Positions 51,681 through 61,047 of a stretch of 64,000 bases of DNA are shown piece by piece. Each line of letters opens with the position of its first letter. Position 1 is the first letter of the stretch. Source of the DNA: Streptomyces dioscori (GTDB taxonomy: Bacteria; Actinomycetota; Actinomycetes; Streptomycetales; Streptomycetaceae); assembly GCF_003024195.1 (NCBI RefSeq), contig NZ_KZ679059.1:1-64000 (forward strand), read 5' to 3'. The notes beneath the pieces are model-generated. The model had not been told where the DNA came from. It made no database searches and saw only the letters and a list, made by a program, of their open reading frames with translations. Made by a program: the position numbers and the translations under genes.

Positions 51681-53759
51681 ATGAATCAGCATGTCGAGAA
51701 CCGGCCGGAACGGTCCGGGCAGCCGGGACAGTCCGGTTCGGGGTCCGCGAGTCTCGCCCAGTCCTCCCCCACCGTCGGCACGTTCCGTGAACGCGACGGC
51801 GCGCTGGAGTGGAGCGGCCGGCAGGAGACCGTACGCATCGAGCCGTGGGGCCCCGACGCCGTACGGGTCCGGGCCAGGCTCGGCGGTCCCGTCCTGGAGG
51901 GCCTGCCCGCCGCCGTGCTCGACGAGGCGCCCCCCACCGGGGCCACCGTCAAGATCGAGGGCGGCCGGGGCCTGCTGACCGTCGGCGCGCTGACGGTCGA
52001 GGTCGACGCGGAGGGACTGATCCGCTTCGTGCGGACCGGCGACGGGGCCGAACTCCTCACCGAGGAGCGCGCCCACTTCTGGTGGCCCGGACCGCGGCTC
52101 TACACCCCCGTGGGCAACGGCTACCACCGCCTGGAGCAGCGCTTCGCCGCGTACGAGGGCGAGAAGCTGTACGGCCTGGGGCAGCACCAGCACGGGCTGC
52201 TCGACCAGAAGGGTGCCGTCCTCGACCTGGTCCAGCGCAACGCCGAGGTGACCATCCCGGTCCTCACCTCCAGCCGCGGTTACACCCTGCTGTGGAACAG
52301 CCCGGCGATCGGCCGGGTCGAGCTGGCGGGCAACGGCACGCGCTGGGTGGCGGACTCGGCCCGGCAGATCGACTACTGGATCACGGCGGGGAATCCGGCC
52401 GACGCGCAGCGCCGGTACAGCGCGGTGACAGGCCGTACGCCGATGCTGCCCGAGTGGGCGGCGGGCTTCTGGCAGTGCAAGCTGCGCTACCGCACCCAGG
52501 ACGAACTCCTGAGCGTAGCGCGGGAGTACAAGCGCCGCGGGCTGCCCATCGACGTCATCGTCTGCGACTTCTTCCACTGGACACACCTGGGCGACTGGAA
52601 GTTCGACCCGGCCGAGTGGCCCGACCCGGCGGGGATGCAGCGGGAGCTGGCGGAGCTGGGCATCAAGCTCGTCGTGTCCGTGTGGCCGTCCGTCTCACCG
52701 CTCTCCGAGAACCACCGGCTCATGGAGCAGCGAGGCTGGTTCGTCGGCACGCAGTACGGGCCGATGGCGCACGCCGACTGGCCGGACAAGGAGGTCGCCT
52801 CCACGGTCCAGGTCGCCTTCTACGACGCGACGAACCCCGAGGCGCGCGAGTTCCTCTGGTCGAAGATCAGGGACAACTATCTGACCCCGTACGGGATCAC
52901 GTCCTTCTGGCTGGACGCCTGCGAGCCCGAGCTGAAGCCCGGCTTCCAGGAGAACCTGCGCTACTGGGCGGGCCCCGGCCTCGAAGTGGGCAACATGTAT
53001 CCGCGCGAGAACTCCCGCGCCTTCCACGAGGGCATGCTGGCGGCCGGCGAGAGCGAGATCGTCACCCTCAACCGTTCGGCGTGGGCGGGCAGTCAGCGCT
53101 ACGGGGCCGCTCTGTGGTCCGGTGACATCGGCACGGACTTCGCGACGCTGCGCCGCCAGATAGCGGCGGGCCTCAACACCTCGCTGTCCGGCATCCCCTG
53201 GTGGAACACCGACATCGGCGGCTTCCACGGCGGCGACCCGGACGACCCGGCGTACCGCGAGGTGATGATCCGCTGGTTCCAGTTCGGCGCGCTGTCCCCG
53301 CTGATGCGGCTGCACGGCTTCCGTGACCCGGGCACCCCGCTCGGCCCGGAGATGACCGGCGGCCCGAACGAGGTGTGGTCGTACGGCGAACAGGCCCGGC
53401 CGATCCTGGAGAAGTACCTCCATCTGCGCGAGCGTCTGAAGCCGTACGTGCTCGATGTCATGCGGGAGGCCCATGAGGAGGGGCTGCCGGTGATGCGGCC
53501 GCTGTTCCTGGAGTTCCCGGACGACCAGGCTGCCTGGTCCGTGGACGACTCGTACCTCTTCGGCCGGGATCTGCTGGTCGCGCCGGTGCTCACGGCGGGC
53601 GCGACGGTCCGTACGGCGTATCTTCCGGCGGGCGCGCGCTGGACGGACGCGTGGACCGGCCAGGAGTACCGGGGCGGCGCGGCCGTGACCGTCGACGCCC
53701 CGCTGGACCGCATCCCGCTGTTCCTGCGCGACGGCGCGCGGCTGCCCGTCGCCGAGTAG
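51681..53759 (+). CDS. GH31 glycosidase, probable alpha-xylosidase
   Basis: A 692-residue glycoside hydrolase family 31 enzyme. The nucleophile is Asp412 in FWLDACEPE and the acid/base Asp482 in ALWSGDIGTD; WQCKLRYRTQDE and GIPWWNTDIGGF are further family marks. GH31 includes alpha-glucosidases and alpha-xylosidases; the xyloglucan-like neighbourhood favours alpha-xylosidase, which would release xylose from the side chains, but sequence alone does not settle it. There is no signal peptide, so it acts inside the cell. ATG start, AGGAG nine bases upstream. It converges on the GH12 gene. Confidence 0.9.
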   Translation: MNQHVENRPERSGQPGQSGSGSASLAQSSPTVGTFRERDGALEWSGRQETVRIEPWGPDAVRVRARLGGPVLEGLPAAVLDEAPPTGATVKIEGGRGLLTVGALTVEVDAEGLIRFVRTGDGAELLTEERAHFWWPGPRLYTPVGNGYHRLEQRFAAYEGEKLYGLGQHQHGLLDQKGAVLDLVQRNAEVTIPVLTSSRGYTLLWNSPAIGRVELAGNGTRWVADSARQIDYWITAGNPADAQRRYSAVTGRTPMLPEWAAGFWQCKLRYRTQDELLSVAREYKRRGLPIDVIVCDFFHWTHLGDWKFDPAEWPDPAGMQRELAELGIKLVVSVWPSVSPLSENHRLMEQRGWFVGTQYGPMAHADWPDKEVASTVQVAFYDATNPEAREFLWSKIRDNYLTPYGITSFWLDACEPELKPGFQENLRYWAGPGLEVGNMYPRENSRAFHEGMLAAGESEIVTLNRSAWAGSQRYGAALWSGDIGTDFATLRRQIAAGLNTSLSGIPWWNTDIGGFHGGDPDDPAYREVMIRWFQFGALSPLMRLHGFRDPGTPLGPEMTGGPNEVWSYGEQARPILEKYLHLRERLKPYVLDVMREAHEEGLPVMRPLFLEFPDDQAAWSVDDSYLFGRDLLVAPVLTAGATVRTAYLPAGARWTDAWTGQEYRGGAAVTVDAPLDRIPLFLRDGARLPVAE

Positions 53760-53770
53760 CCGCGCGCCGC

Positions 53771-53802
53771 ACCTGACGGTCAGCTGCTGCTGACCGTCAG
53801 GT
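53771..53802. terminator. 14-bp perfect hairpin over the GH12 stop codon
   Basis: ACCTGACGGTCAGC and GCTGACCGTCAGGT pair exactly around a TGCT loop. The stem lies 11 bases past the GH31 stop and spans the last codons and stop of GH12, so it can end both converging transcripts. Confidence 0.82.
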
Positions 53803-54526
53803 TGTTGGTGACGAAGTCCAGGCCGCCGGACGAGGACGTGACCTCGAAGCCGAACTGGACGTCACCGATGGTCTCGTTGCCCATCCAGCCCTTGGTGTCC
53901 TTGATCCACTTGAGGATCGGCAGGATGCTGACGCTGCCCGAGTTCGAGTCGGAGGTGCGCAGGAACGAGAAGACCTCGTTGGCGCCGTTGCTGCCCTTGT
54001 AGACGGACCAGGTGTGACCGCCGAGGGTGACATTGCCCTGCGAGGTGCCGAGCGGACCGACGGCCCCGTTGTAGTTGACCCAGAGCATGATCTCGTAGTC
54101 GTAGTCGGTGTCCCAGATGTCGTACGAGGTGTTGTACGCGCCGGCCGACGGGACCGTGACGTTGTAGCTGCTGGAGAGCGAGCCGAGCGAGGTGATCGTC
54201 TTGTTGATCACCTTCTTGGAGTTGGGGTACGACTTGATGCCGCCGGTGTTGGGGTGGTTGGCCCAGACTCCCCAGTTGGTGCCGGAGTTGGCCCAGATGC
54301 ACTGGCTGCCCGCGCCGGAGCCCCAGATGTTGTTGTAGAGCGTGTAGCCGTTGAGGCTGGTGTTGCCCCACTGGTCGCAGGAGTTCCAGATCGCGGCGGA
54401 GGCGGGGGCGGAGGCGAGCCCGACGGTCACTCCGAGAGCGAGCGCGGGCGCCAGCAGCGCCTTGGCGATCCGGTTCCCGGTCCTGCTCGCCCTGTTCGTC
54501 CTCGTGTTCAGCGTGCGTGGTGCCAT
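53780..54526 (-). CDS. Secreted GH12 endoglucanase / xyloglucanase
   Basis: A 248-residue family 12 endo-beta-1,4-glucanase. A Sec-type signal (arginine-rich start, hydrophobic core ALLAPALALGVTVGLASAP, ASA cleavage near residue 44) precedes the jelly-roll catalytic domain. The nucleophile is Glu145 in YEIMLWVN and the acid/base Glu228 in QFGFEVTS. No carbohydrate-binding module or cell-wall anchor is present. It is the only clearly exported enzyme of the locus, so it would make the oligosaccharides that the ABC transporter takes up. ATG start; its first 19 bases overlap the GH95 end. Confidence 0.93.
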   Translation of the reverse strand: MAPRTLNTRTNRASRTGNRIAKALLAPALALGVTVGLASAPASAAIWNSCDQWGNTSLNGYTLYNNIWGSGAGSQCIWANSGTNWGVWANHPNTGGIKSYPNSKKVINKTITSLGSLSSSYNVTVPSAGAYNTSYDIWDTDYDYEIMLWVNYNGAVGPLGTSQGNVTLGGHTWSVYKGSNGANEVFSFLRTSDSNSGSVSILPILKWIKDTKGWMGNETIGDVQFGFEVTSSSGGLDFVTNNLTVSSS

Positions 54527-56823
54527 GGTGTCCCTTCCATGGGTGGGGGGATGTGGGGGATGGCTTCGCTGTGCGTCTGCCGCGGCCCCAGGGTGAGGAC
54601 GCGGTCCTCCCCGGCGCGCAGGGAGAGCCGGCGCGCGCCGGAAGGAGTTCTCAGGTCGACGGAGTGGGTGCGGGTGGGCCGGACCACCGCCCGGACCTCC
54701 CGCGGACCCCAGTCGAGGTCGATCACGGCACCGAACCGTGTCCGTACGCCCCGGAGTCCGCCCGCCGGGAAGGCGGCGGGCAGTGCGGGCAGCAGGACCA
54801 GCCGGTCGGGGGTCGACTGGATCAGCGTCTCGATGATCAGCGCGGGCAGGGTGTGAGCGGCGTCCGCGTTGTAGACGTCCCGGTGCGGGTAGTGCGCGCT
54901 CATGAGGGAGGCGTGGAAGAAGTCGCCCGCCAGCACCTGGCCGAGCGCGTGCGCGACCCGCTCACCGTCCCGCAGCCGGGCCGCGACGAGGGCGTGGTGC
55001 AGATGGCCGTGCGCGGAGTCGTTCTCGGCACCGCGTAGTTCGAGCGCCCGGTACGCGGCTGCCGCGAGCTCCGGGGTGTCGTAGGGATTGATCTCGTCGA
55101 GCGGCCACACACCGTACAGATGGCTGAGATGCCGGTGGTCGTAGGTGTCGTCGAGGCCGGGCCACGCCCACTCGGCCAGCGCCCCGTCGTCGTTGACGCG
55201 GTGCGGGGGCAGCCGCCCGGCGAGGGCCCGCCAGCGGTCGGCGTCGGGGCCCGGGTGGTACGCGGCGGCCGTCAGCAGGGCGTGGCGGGCCGCGGAGAGG
55301 TCCATGGCGGCGTTGACCGCACCCCAGCTCGCGTCCGGGTTCGCCGGACGGTTCTCGGGCGAGTAGGAGGGGACGACGACGAGCTGCCCGTGCTCGTCGG
55401 TGCGGGTGAGGAAGTCCTCGTAGAACAGGGCGACTTCGGCGAGAACGGCCGCGAGTCGCGGGTCGCGCGCCCCACGGGCCTCGTCGTGGTCGACGAGGGG
55501 CTTGAGCAGCCAGTCGGCGCCCGCCGTCCACAGGTGCAGGGGGTACTCACGGCTGAAGTGGTACGTGTGCCCGGACTCGCCGTCCGTGTGGGGCGGGGCG
55601 ACCACGCCTCGGGCGCCGAAGACGGCTCGGGCGTTGTCCCGCCAGTGCGGCACCTGCCCGTGGACGAGGGCGGCATGGGCTTCGACGACCTCGGGGAGGG
55701 CGCCCGCGACGGCCGAGGCGGTCTGCAGGTTGAGGTTGGCGTCCGTGGTGAAGGCGCCGGACCAGGCCGTGTCCCAGTCGCCGGTCCACAGCCCGGTGAG
55801 CCTCGGCGGGAGCATCCCGCTCGCGGACAGCAGGTGGTGGCGGCCGGCCGCGAAGAGCCGTTCGAGGAGGGCGGGGCTCCCTGGCCGCTTGAGCAACTCG
55901 GAGCCGGGGAGGGCGCGTTCGCTGTCGTCGGCTTCGAGGGCGAGCGAGACGCGGGAGTACGCGGTGCGGTGGAGGCGCAGATGGCGCTTCAGGAGCACGT
56001 CGTACGGTTCGCCGCCGTCCGGTTCGCCGCCGTCCGGGAGCAGCGCGCGCAGCTCCTGTGTCCGCGCCACCGTGTCCAGGTCCCCGGTGTGCCGCTGCAC
56101 GCGGGTCAGCAGCAGGACCGACTCGGCGCCCGACACGCGCAAACCGGGCGCCGTCAGCGTCGTACGGCCGCCGGTGACCACGGCGAGCGTCACGCCGGTG
56201 TACGCGCGGTCCCTGCCGGGATAGCGGGCGCTCAGGGTGAGCACGGCGCCCTCGGGGGTGAGGACCGCTCCGTCGCTGACGCCCAGTCCGTCGGGGGCAC
56301 CGGGGAGCCGGTGGTCCAGCGTGATGTCCAGGGCGGGCCCGGGGGCGGTCACGTACTGGACGATCACGTCGTCGGCCCGCGAGACGAAGACGCGGCTGCG
56401 CCAGTCCGCGCAGGACGATTCGGCGACACCCGTGGTGAAGTCGAGCGAGCGGCGGTAGTCGCGCTCCCCGTCGTCGGACGGCCTGCGCAGCCGTACCTGG
56501 AAGGCGGGGTGGAAGGGCTGCACCCACTGCAGGGGGCGGCCGTCCGTGAACTCCTCGGCCGCCGTCAGGTCTCCCGCGAGCAACCGGTCCTGCAACGGGG
56601 GCAGTTCGGCCGCGAGTTCCGGAGGCCGGGCGTGTTCGCCGCCGTTGGGCCGGACAAGGGTGTGATGGGTGACGATCACCCGGTCGTCGTTCGGATCACC
56701 GAACACAAGGGTGCCGTGGCGGCCGTTGCCGCTCAGGAAGGCGTCCTCCCAGCGGGCGGCCGGGGTCGGCTCCCAGGTGCCGTGCGGCGAGGGGGACGAC
56801 GGGTCCTGCGTACCGGTGGTCAT
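54508..56823 (-). CDS. GH95 alpha-L-fucosidase family glycosidase
   Basis: A 771-residue member of family 95, whose best-known activity is removing alpha-1,2-linked fucose. The N-terminal beta domain (WEDAFLSGNGRHGTLVFGDPNDDRV), the N-x-N substrate pair in DANLNLQ, the catalytic-acid segment PSYSPEN and HRHLSHLYGVWP are family features. Some GH95 enzymes act on galactose instead, so fucosidase is probable rather than proven. There is no signal peptide. ATG overlaps the GH42 stop (ATGA), and the 3' end overlaps GH12. Confidence 0.9.
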   Translation of the reverse strand: MTTGTQDPSSPSPHGTWEPTPAARWEDAFLSGNGRHGTLVFGDPNDDRVIVTHHTLVRPNGGEHARPPELAAELPPLQDRLLAGDLTAAEEFTDGRPLQWVQPFHPAFQVRLRRPSDDGERDYRRSLDFTTGVAESSCADWRSRVFVSRADDVIVQYVTAPGPALDITLDHRLPGAPDGLGVSDGAVLTPEGAVLTLSARYPGRDRAYTGVTLAVVTGGRTTLTAPGLRVSGAESVLLLTRVQRHTGDLDTVARTQELRALLPDGGEPDGGEPYDVLLKRHLRLHRTAYSRVSLALEADDSERALPGSELLKRPGSPALLERLFAAGRHHLLSASGMLPPRLTGLWTGDWDTAWSGAFTTDANLNLQTASAVAGALPEVVEAHAALVHGQVPHWRDNARAVFGARGVVAPPHTDGESGHTYHFSREYPLHLWTAGADWLLKPLVDHDEARGARDPRLAAVLAEVALFYEDFLTRTDEHGQLVVVPSYSPENRPANPDASWGAVNAAMDLSAARHALLTAAAYHPGPDADRWRALAGRLPPHRVNDDGALAEWAWPGLDDTYDHRHLSHLYGVWPLDEINPYDTPELAAAAYRALELRGAENDSAHGHLHHALVAARLRDGERVAHALGQVLAGDFFHASLMSAHYPHRDVYNADAAHTLPALIIETLIQSTPDRLVLLPALPAAFPAGGLRGVRTRFGAVIDLDWGPREVRAVVRPTRTHSVDLRTPSGARRLSLRAGEDRVLTLGPRQTHSEAIPHIPPPMEGTPWHHAR

Positions 56824-58823
56824 GGGGACAGCACCGCCACTCCGTACCGGCCCAGTGCGAGGGTGTCCGTGACCCGTCGCTCACCGAGCAGGTCCCGGTA
56901 CTCCCCCGGCACCTCCACCGTGACCGGCTCACGCCCGTGGTTGAGGACGAAGAGCAGATCGCCCCGCCGTACGGCCTCCACCTGTGTGGGCAGTCCGTCG
57001 AGCACCGGCCGTACCCCCGCGCCGGCGGCCACGCCCTCCAGCAGCTCGCGCAGCGCGGCGGGTTCGGGCAGCGTGGAGACGTACCAGGCGCGGCCCCTGC
57101 GCAGCACGGCGGGCAGTCCGTCGAGTTCGCCGCCCTTGTAGCGGGAGAGCGCGACGACGTCCTCGGTCTCCTCGGTCCCGGCGTCGATCTCCTCGGACCA
57201 CAGCGTGCCCCGGAAGCCGTCGCACTCGGCGTACTCGCCGGGGCCGAGCGGCCACCACTCGTGCAGGGTGCGGATGCCGAACAGCTCCCGCAGCCGCCCG
57301 TCCATGCCGCCGGGCCGCACCCGGTCGTCCTCGTCCGCGATCCCGGTCAGGAAGCCGCAGACGAGGGTGCCGCCTCCTCGTACGTACGCGACGAGGTTGT
57401 CGATCGCCGTGTCGGTGAGGAGGTAGAGCTGCGGCACGACGACGAGGCGGTACGCGGACAGGTCGTGCTCGGGGTGGGCGAAGTCCGTGGTGATGTGGGC
57501 CTCCCACAGGGCGCGATGCCAGGCCCGTACGACCTGCTGGTACCCGACCTCGCGGGAGAGCCGTCCGTCCTGCTCGCCCGCCCACCAGGCGTGCCACTCG
57601 TGGAGGATCGCGACCTGGGAGGGATTGTGCTGTCCCGTCACCTGCGGGCCGATCCGCCGCAGCTCGGCGCCGAGCTGCCTGACCTCCTGGTAGGTGCGGC
57701 CCTGCTCCCCCGCGTGGCCGAGCATGCCCGAGTGGAACTTCTCCGCGCCCTGGCGGGACTGCCGCCACTGGAAGTAGCAGACGGCGTCGGCGCCCCGGGC
57801 GACCGCCTGGAGGGACCAGAGCCGGTTGAGGCCGCGCGGCTTGGGGTGGTTCACGCCCCGCCAGTTCACCGACCCCGCCGCCTGCTCCATCAGCATCCAC
57901 GGCCCGCGCGCCTGGGAACGCGTCATGTCCTGGACGAGCGCGCCCTCCTGTGCGCCGAAGGGGTCGCGCGGATCCGGATAGAGGTCGACGGAGACGACGT
58001 CCTCCTCTCCGGCCCACCGCCAGGCGTCCTGCCCCGCCCACATCGGCATGAAGTTGGTGGTCACCGGGAGGTCCGGGGAGTGCCGGCGGACGATGTCCCG
58101 CTCGGCGACGTAACACTCCAGGAGCATGTCGGACGTGTAGCGCTTGAAGTCGAGCACCTGGGTGGGGTTGTTCAGGTAGTGGGCGCGGCGCGGCGGCAGG
58201 ACCTCCTCCCAGTCGCCGTATCCCTGGCTCCAGAAGGCCGTTCCCCAGGCCGTGTTGAGCGCGTCGAGCGTGCCGTACCTGTCCCGGAGCCAGCGGCGGA
58301 ACGTGCCGGCCGCCTCGTCGCCCCAGTCGTAGGTGCAGTACTCGTTGTTGATGTGCCACATGGTGAGTGCGGGGTGGCTGCCGTAGCGGGCGGCCAGGTC
58401 CTCGGTGATCGCGGCGGCGTGACGGCGGTAGGTGGCGCTGGAGTGCGAGAAGTGCTGCCGGCCGCCCCACCACTCGGTGCGGCCGTCCGCGTCACGGGGC
58501 AGGGTGTCCGGGTGGAGCCGCCCCAGCCAGGACGGGGGCGAGGAGGTCGGGGTGGCGAGGACGACCCCGATGCCGTTCTCGTGCACGAGGTCCATGAGCC
58601 GGTCCAGCCAGCCGAACTCCCGTGCTCCTGGCCGCGGTTCGATCTTCGCCCAGGAGAACACACCGAGCGTGACGGAATTGACCCCCGCCTCCCGCATGAG
58701 GCGTACGTCCTCGTGCCAGACCTCTTCGGGCCACTGCTCGGGGTTGTAGTCCCCACCGAAGAGCACGCGCCCGCGGACGACATCGGCAAGACCGACTCGG
58801 CGGTGGGAACTGGTCGCGCACAT
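56820..58823 (-). CDS. GH42 beta-galactosidase
   Basis: A 667-residue family 42 beta-galactosidase. FGGDYNPEQWPEEVWHEDVRLM at the start is diagnostic; the acid/base is Glu161 in WHINNEY and the nucleophile Glu313 in LMEQAAGSVNW. Trimerisation (VTTNFMP onward) and the C-terminal beta domain follow. There is no signal peptide. In this locus it would remove galactose from xyloglucan side chains after fucose is gone. ATG start with GAGG six bases upstream; an earlier in-frame start at 58952 would run through a dispersed repeat and is rejected. Confidence 0.94.
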   Translation of the reverse strand: MCATSSHRRVGLADVVRGRVLFGGDYNPEQWPEEVWHEDVRLMREAGVNSVTLGVFSWAKIEPRPGAREFGWLDRLMDLVHENGIGVVLATPTSSPPSWLGRLHPDTLPRDADGRTEWWGGRQHFSHSSATYRRHAAAITEDLAARYGSHPALTMWHINNEYCTYDWGDEAAGTFRRWLRDRYGTLDALNTAWGTAFWSQGYGDWEEVLPPRRAHYLNNPTQVLDFKRYTSDMLLECYVAERDIVRRHSPDLPVTTNFMPMWAGQDAWRWAGEEDVVSVDLYPDPRDPFGAQEGALVQDMTRSQARGPWMLMEQAAGSVNWRGVNHPKPRGLNRLWSLQAVARGADAVCYFQWRQSRQGAEKFHSGMLGHAGEQGRTYQEVRQLGAELRRIGPQVTGQHNPSQVAILHEWHAWWAGEQDGRLSREVGYQQVVRAWHRALWEAHITTDFAHPEHDLSAYRLVVVPQLYLLTDTAIDNLVAYVRGGGTLVCGFLTGIADEDDRVRPGGMDGRLRELFGIRTLHEWWPLGPGEYAECDGFRGTLWSEEIDAGTEETEDVVALSRYKGGELDGLPAVLRRGRAWYVSTLPEPAALRELLEGVAAGAGVRPVLDGLPTQVEAVRRGDLLFVLNHGREPVTVEVPGEYRDLLGERRVTDTLALGRYGVAVLSP

Positions 58824-58849
58824 GACATACCTCGTTCCATTGGGAGGGG

Positions 58850-58945
58850 CAGGCCCCCGGGGGGCGCCCCGGGAGGCGCCCCGAAGGGGCGCGGGGAACG
58901 GCGCGGCCAGCCACAGCGGACCGGCACCCGACAAACACCCCCAGC
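58850..58945. repeat. Dispersed GC-rich repeat between lplC-like gene and GH42
   Basis: In reverse it reads TGTGGCTGGCCGCGCCG, TTCCCCGCGCCCC, TTCGGGGCGCCTCCC. It separates the transporter genes from the hydrolase genes and might lower expression of the hydrolases. Confidence 0.75.
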
Positions 58946-58956
58946 GGGGCAACCCG

Positions 58957-59922
58957 TCACCCTTTGACCGCGCCGGTCAACATCCCCTTCTTGAAGTGCT
59001 TCTGCACGAAGGGGGACAGGAAAGCAACCGGCAACAACGCCAGCACCATCACAGCCATCTGCACAGCAAGCGCGGACAACTGTCCAGCCCGGATCGCCTG
59101 CCCCAACCCCACCGGAGGCTCCTGCTTCTGCACGAGCTGGATCATCACGTTCTGCAGCGGCATCATGTCCTGATCGCTCAGATAGATCGACGCGTTGAAC
59201 CACGCACTCCAGTACCCGACGGCGTAGAAGAGCGTGATCACCGCGATGACGGCCCGGGAGAGCGGGAGCACGATCTGCCAGAGGATCCGCCAGTCCCCCG
59301 CCCCGTCGATCCGCGCGCTGTCGGTGAGTTCCGGCGAGATGCCCATGAAGAACGCGCGCAGCACCAGGATGTTGAAGACACTGATCGCGCTCGGCAGGAT
59401 CAGCGCGAGATACGTGTCCGTCAGCCCCAGCGACTGCACCAGCAGATACGTCGGAATGAGCCCGGCGCCGAAGAACATCGTGGCGAGCAGCGTCATCAGG
59501 AACCAGCGGTGCCCGAGCGACCCGATGCGCGAGAGCCCGTACGCGCAGAGGATCGACACCGTCATCGAGAACAGCGTGCCGACCACGGTGACGCCCAGGC
59601 TGACGACGGTGGCGCGGGTGACCTGGCCGCCGCTCAGCAGCTCCTGGTAGGCGATGAAGGTGAGGTCCCTGGGGACCAGCACCAGGCCGCCCGCGTCGCT
59701 GATGGTCTGCTTCGTGGACAGGCTGGTGACGACGACGATCCACAGCGGGAACAGGACGGCCAGACAGGCCAGGCCCAGGGCGATGCCCTTGCCCGCGAGT
59801 CCGGCCCGGTGCGGCTCCTCCTCCCAGACGGGCCTAGGCGGAGCCGCCCAGCGGCCGGGCGCCTTCCGTCCCGCGGCCCGAGGCCGTTCGTCGGTCACGG
59901 CACTGTCGGTCACGGCGCTCAT
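58957..59922 (-). CDS. Carbohydrate ABC permease, LplC type
   Basis: A 321-residue inner-membrane permease. After a polar start (about 55 residues) come six predicted spans, and the EAA-like loop reads DSARIDGAGDWRILWQIVLPLS. LplC-type permeases work with LplA/LplB in uptake of polysaccharide fragments. Its ATG overlaps the LplB stop (ATGA). No ATPase is encoded in the visible part of the locus; in Streptomyces such importers commonly share MsiK. Confidence 0.92.
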   Translation of the reverse strand: MSAVTDSAVTDERPRAAGRKAPGRWAAPPRPVWEEEPHRAGLAGKGIALGLACLAVLFPLWIVVVTSLSTKQTISDAGGLVLVPRDLTFIAYQELLSGGQVTRATVVSLGVTVVGTLFSMTVSILCAYGLSRIGSLGHRWFLMTLLATMFFGAGLIPTYLLVQSLGLTDTYLALILPSAISVFNILVLRAFFMGISPELTDSARIDGAGDWRILWQIVLPLSRAVIAVITLFYAVGYWSAWFNASIYLSDQDMMPLQNVMIQLVQKQEPPVGLGQAIRAGQLSALAVQMAVMVLALLPVAFLSPFVQKHFKKGMLTGAVKG

Positions 59923-61043
59923 TTCTTGTACACCCCCTGCTCGCCCATGAGATGGGCGATCTTGTTCGCGGCGAGGACGAGTCCGAGACTGACCACGCCC
60001 TTGACCAGGCCGGCCGCCGCCGCGTAACTGAAGTCCTGGTTGCGGACACCGTTCCACCACACATAGGTGTCGAGGACCTCCGCCGCGCCCGGCCCCACCG
60101 CGTCCCGCTGCAGCAGGATCTGCTCGAAGCCGACCGTGAGCGCGTCACCGACGCGCAGCACGAGGAGCAGGGCGATCACCGGGCGCAGCGCGGGCAGCGT
60201 GACGTGCCACATGCGGCGCCACCGGCCGGCCCCGTCCATCGCCGAGGCCTCGTACAGATCCGGGCTGACGGAGGCCAGCGCGGCGAGGAAGACGATGACG
60301 CCCCAGCCGGCGTCCTTCCACACGCCTTCCGCCGTCACCAGGAACTTGAAGATTCCCGGGTCGGTCATGAGGTCGAAGCCCTCGTGGCCGTGCCGGCGCA
60401 GGGTCTGCGCGATGATGCCGGCGCCGCCGAAGATCTGCTGGAAGACGGTGATGACCAGCACCCAGGAGAAGAAGTGCGGCAGATAGAGGATCGCCTGCGA
60501 CACCGCCCGCACCCGGGGCCTGATCACGCTGTTGATGAGCAGCGCGAGCAGGATCGGGACCGGGAAGAAGAGGACCAGTTGCAGCCCGAACAGGACGAGG
60601 GTGTTCTGGACGGCGTCCCAGAACGCCGAGTCGTCGAACAGCCGGGAGAACTGTTCGAAGCCGACCCACGGGCTGTGGAAGATGGCGACGAAGCCGTTGT
60701 CGCTGACGTAGGGGTCGTACTCCTGGAAGGCGACGACGTTGCCCAGGATCGGTATGTAGTTGAAGACCAGGACCAGCAGGACGGCCGGCAGGGTCATCAG
60801 GACCAGCGTGCGGTCCCGTCTGAAGCGGACCTTGAAGCTGCCGCCGCCGTTCAGGGCCTTGTGCAGGGCCCTCTTCTCGGCCCTGGTGACCCCCGGATCG
60901 GGGGACGCGGCGGCCACCGGAGTGCCGCCGCGCGTAGTGGTGCCACGTGAAGCGGCGTCAGCTGGAGTGGCGTCACGTGGAGCGGCGTCACGCGAAGTGG
61001 CGTCAGCTGGAGTGGAGTCACGTGGAGTGGTGCCGTGAGCCAC
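59919..61043 (-). CDS. Carbohydrate ABC permease, LplB type
   Basis: A 374-residue permease. The family start FNYIPILGNVVAFQEYDPY, six spans and the EAA loop EASAMDGAGRWRRMWHVTLPA are present. The GTG start follows the binding-protein stop by four bases with AGGGG in that stop region. The first 50 residues contain a five-residue repeat (PADAT, SRDAA, PRDAT...) coded by seven 15-bp units, unusual for this family. Confidence 0.92.
   Translation of the reverse strand: MAHGTTPRDSTPADATSRDAAPRDATPADAASRGTTTRGGTPVAAASPDPGVTRAEKRALHKALNGGGSFKVRFRRDRTLVLMTLPAVLLVLVFNYIPILGNVVAFQEYDPYVSDNGFVAIFHSPWVGFEQFSRLFDDSAFWDAVQNTLVLFGLQLVLFFPVPILLALLINSVIRPRVRAVSQAILYLPHFFSWVLVITVFQQIFGGAGIIAQTLRRHGHEGFDLMTDPGIFKFLVTAEGVWKDAGWGVIVFLAALASVSPDLYEASAMDGAGRWRRMWHVTLPALRPVIALLLVLRVGDALTVGFEQILLQRDAVGPGAAEVLDTYVWWNGVRNQDFSYAAAAGLVKGVVSLGLVLAANKIAHLMGEQGVYKK
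60939..61043 (-). repeat. Seven 15-bp tandem repeats at the LplB 5' end
   Basis: Units of GGCGTCACGTGGAGC type in strict 15-base register cover the first 35 codons of the permease. Because they are in frame they add or remove five residues when slipping. Confidence 0.82.
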
Positions 61044-61047
61044 CGCG

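Noticed and set aside
58824..58952. N-terminal extension of the GH42 gene
   Set aside because: The extra 43 codons run through a dispersed repeat; the ATG at 58823 has a good ribosome binding site and gives the usual family start.
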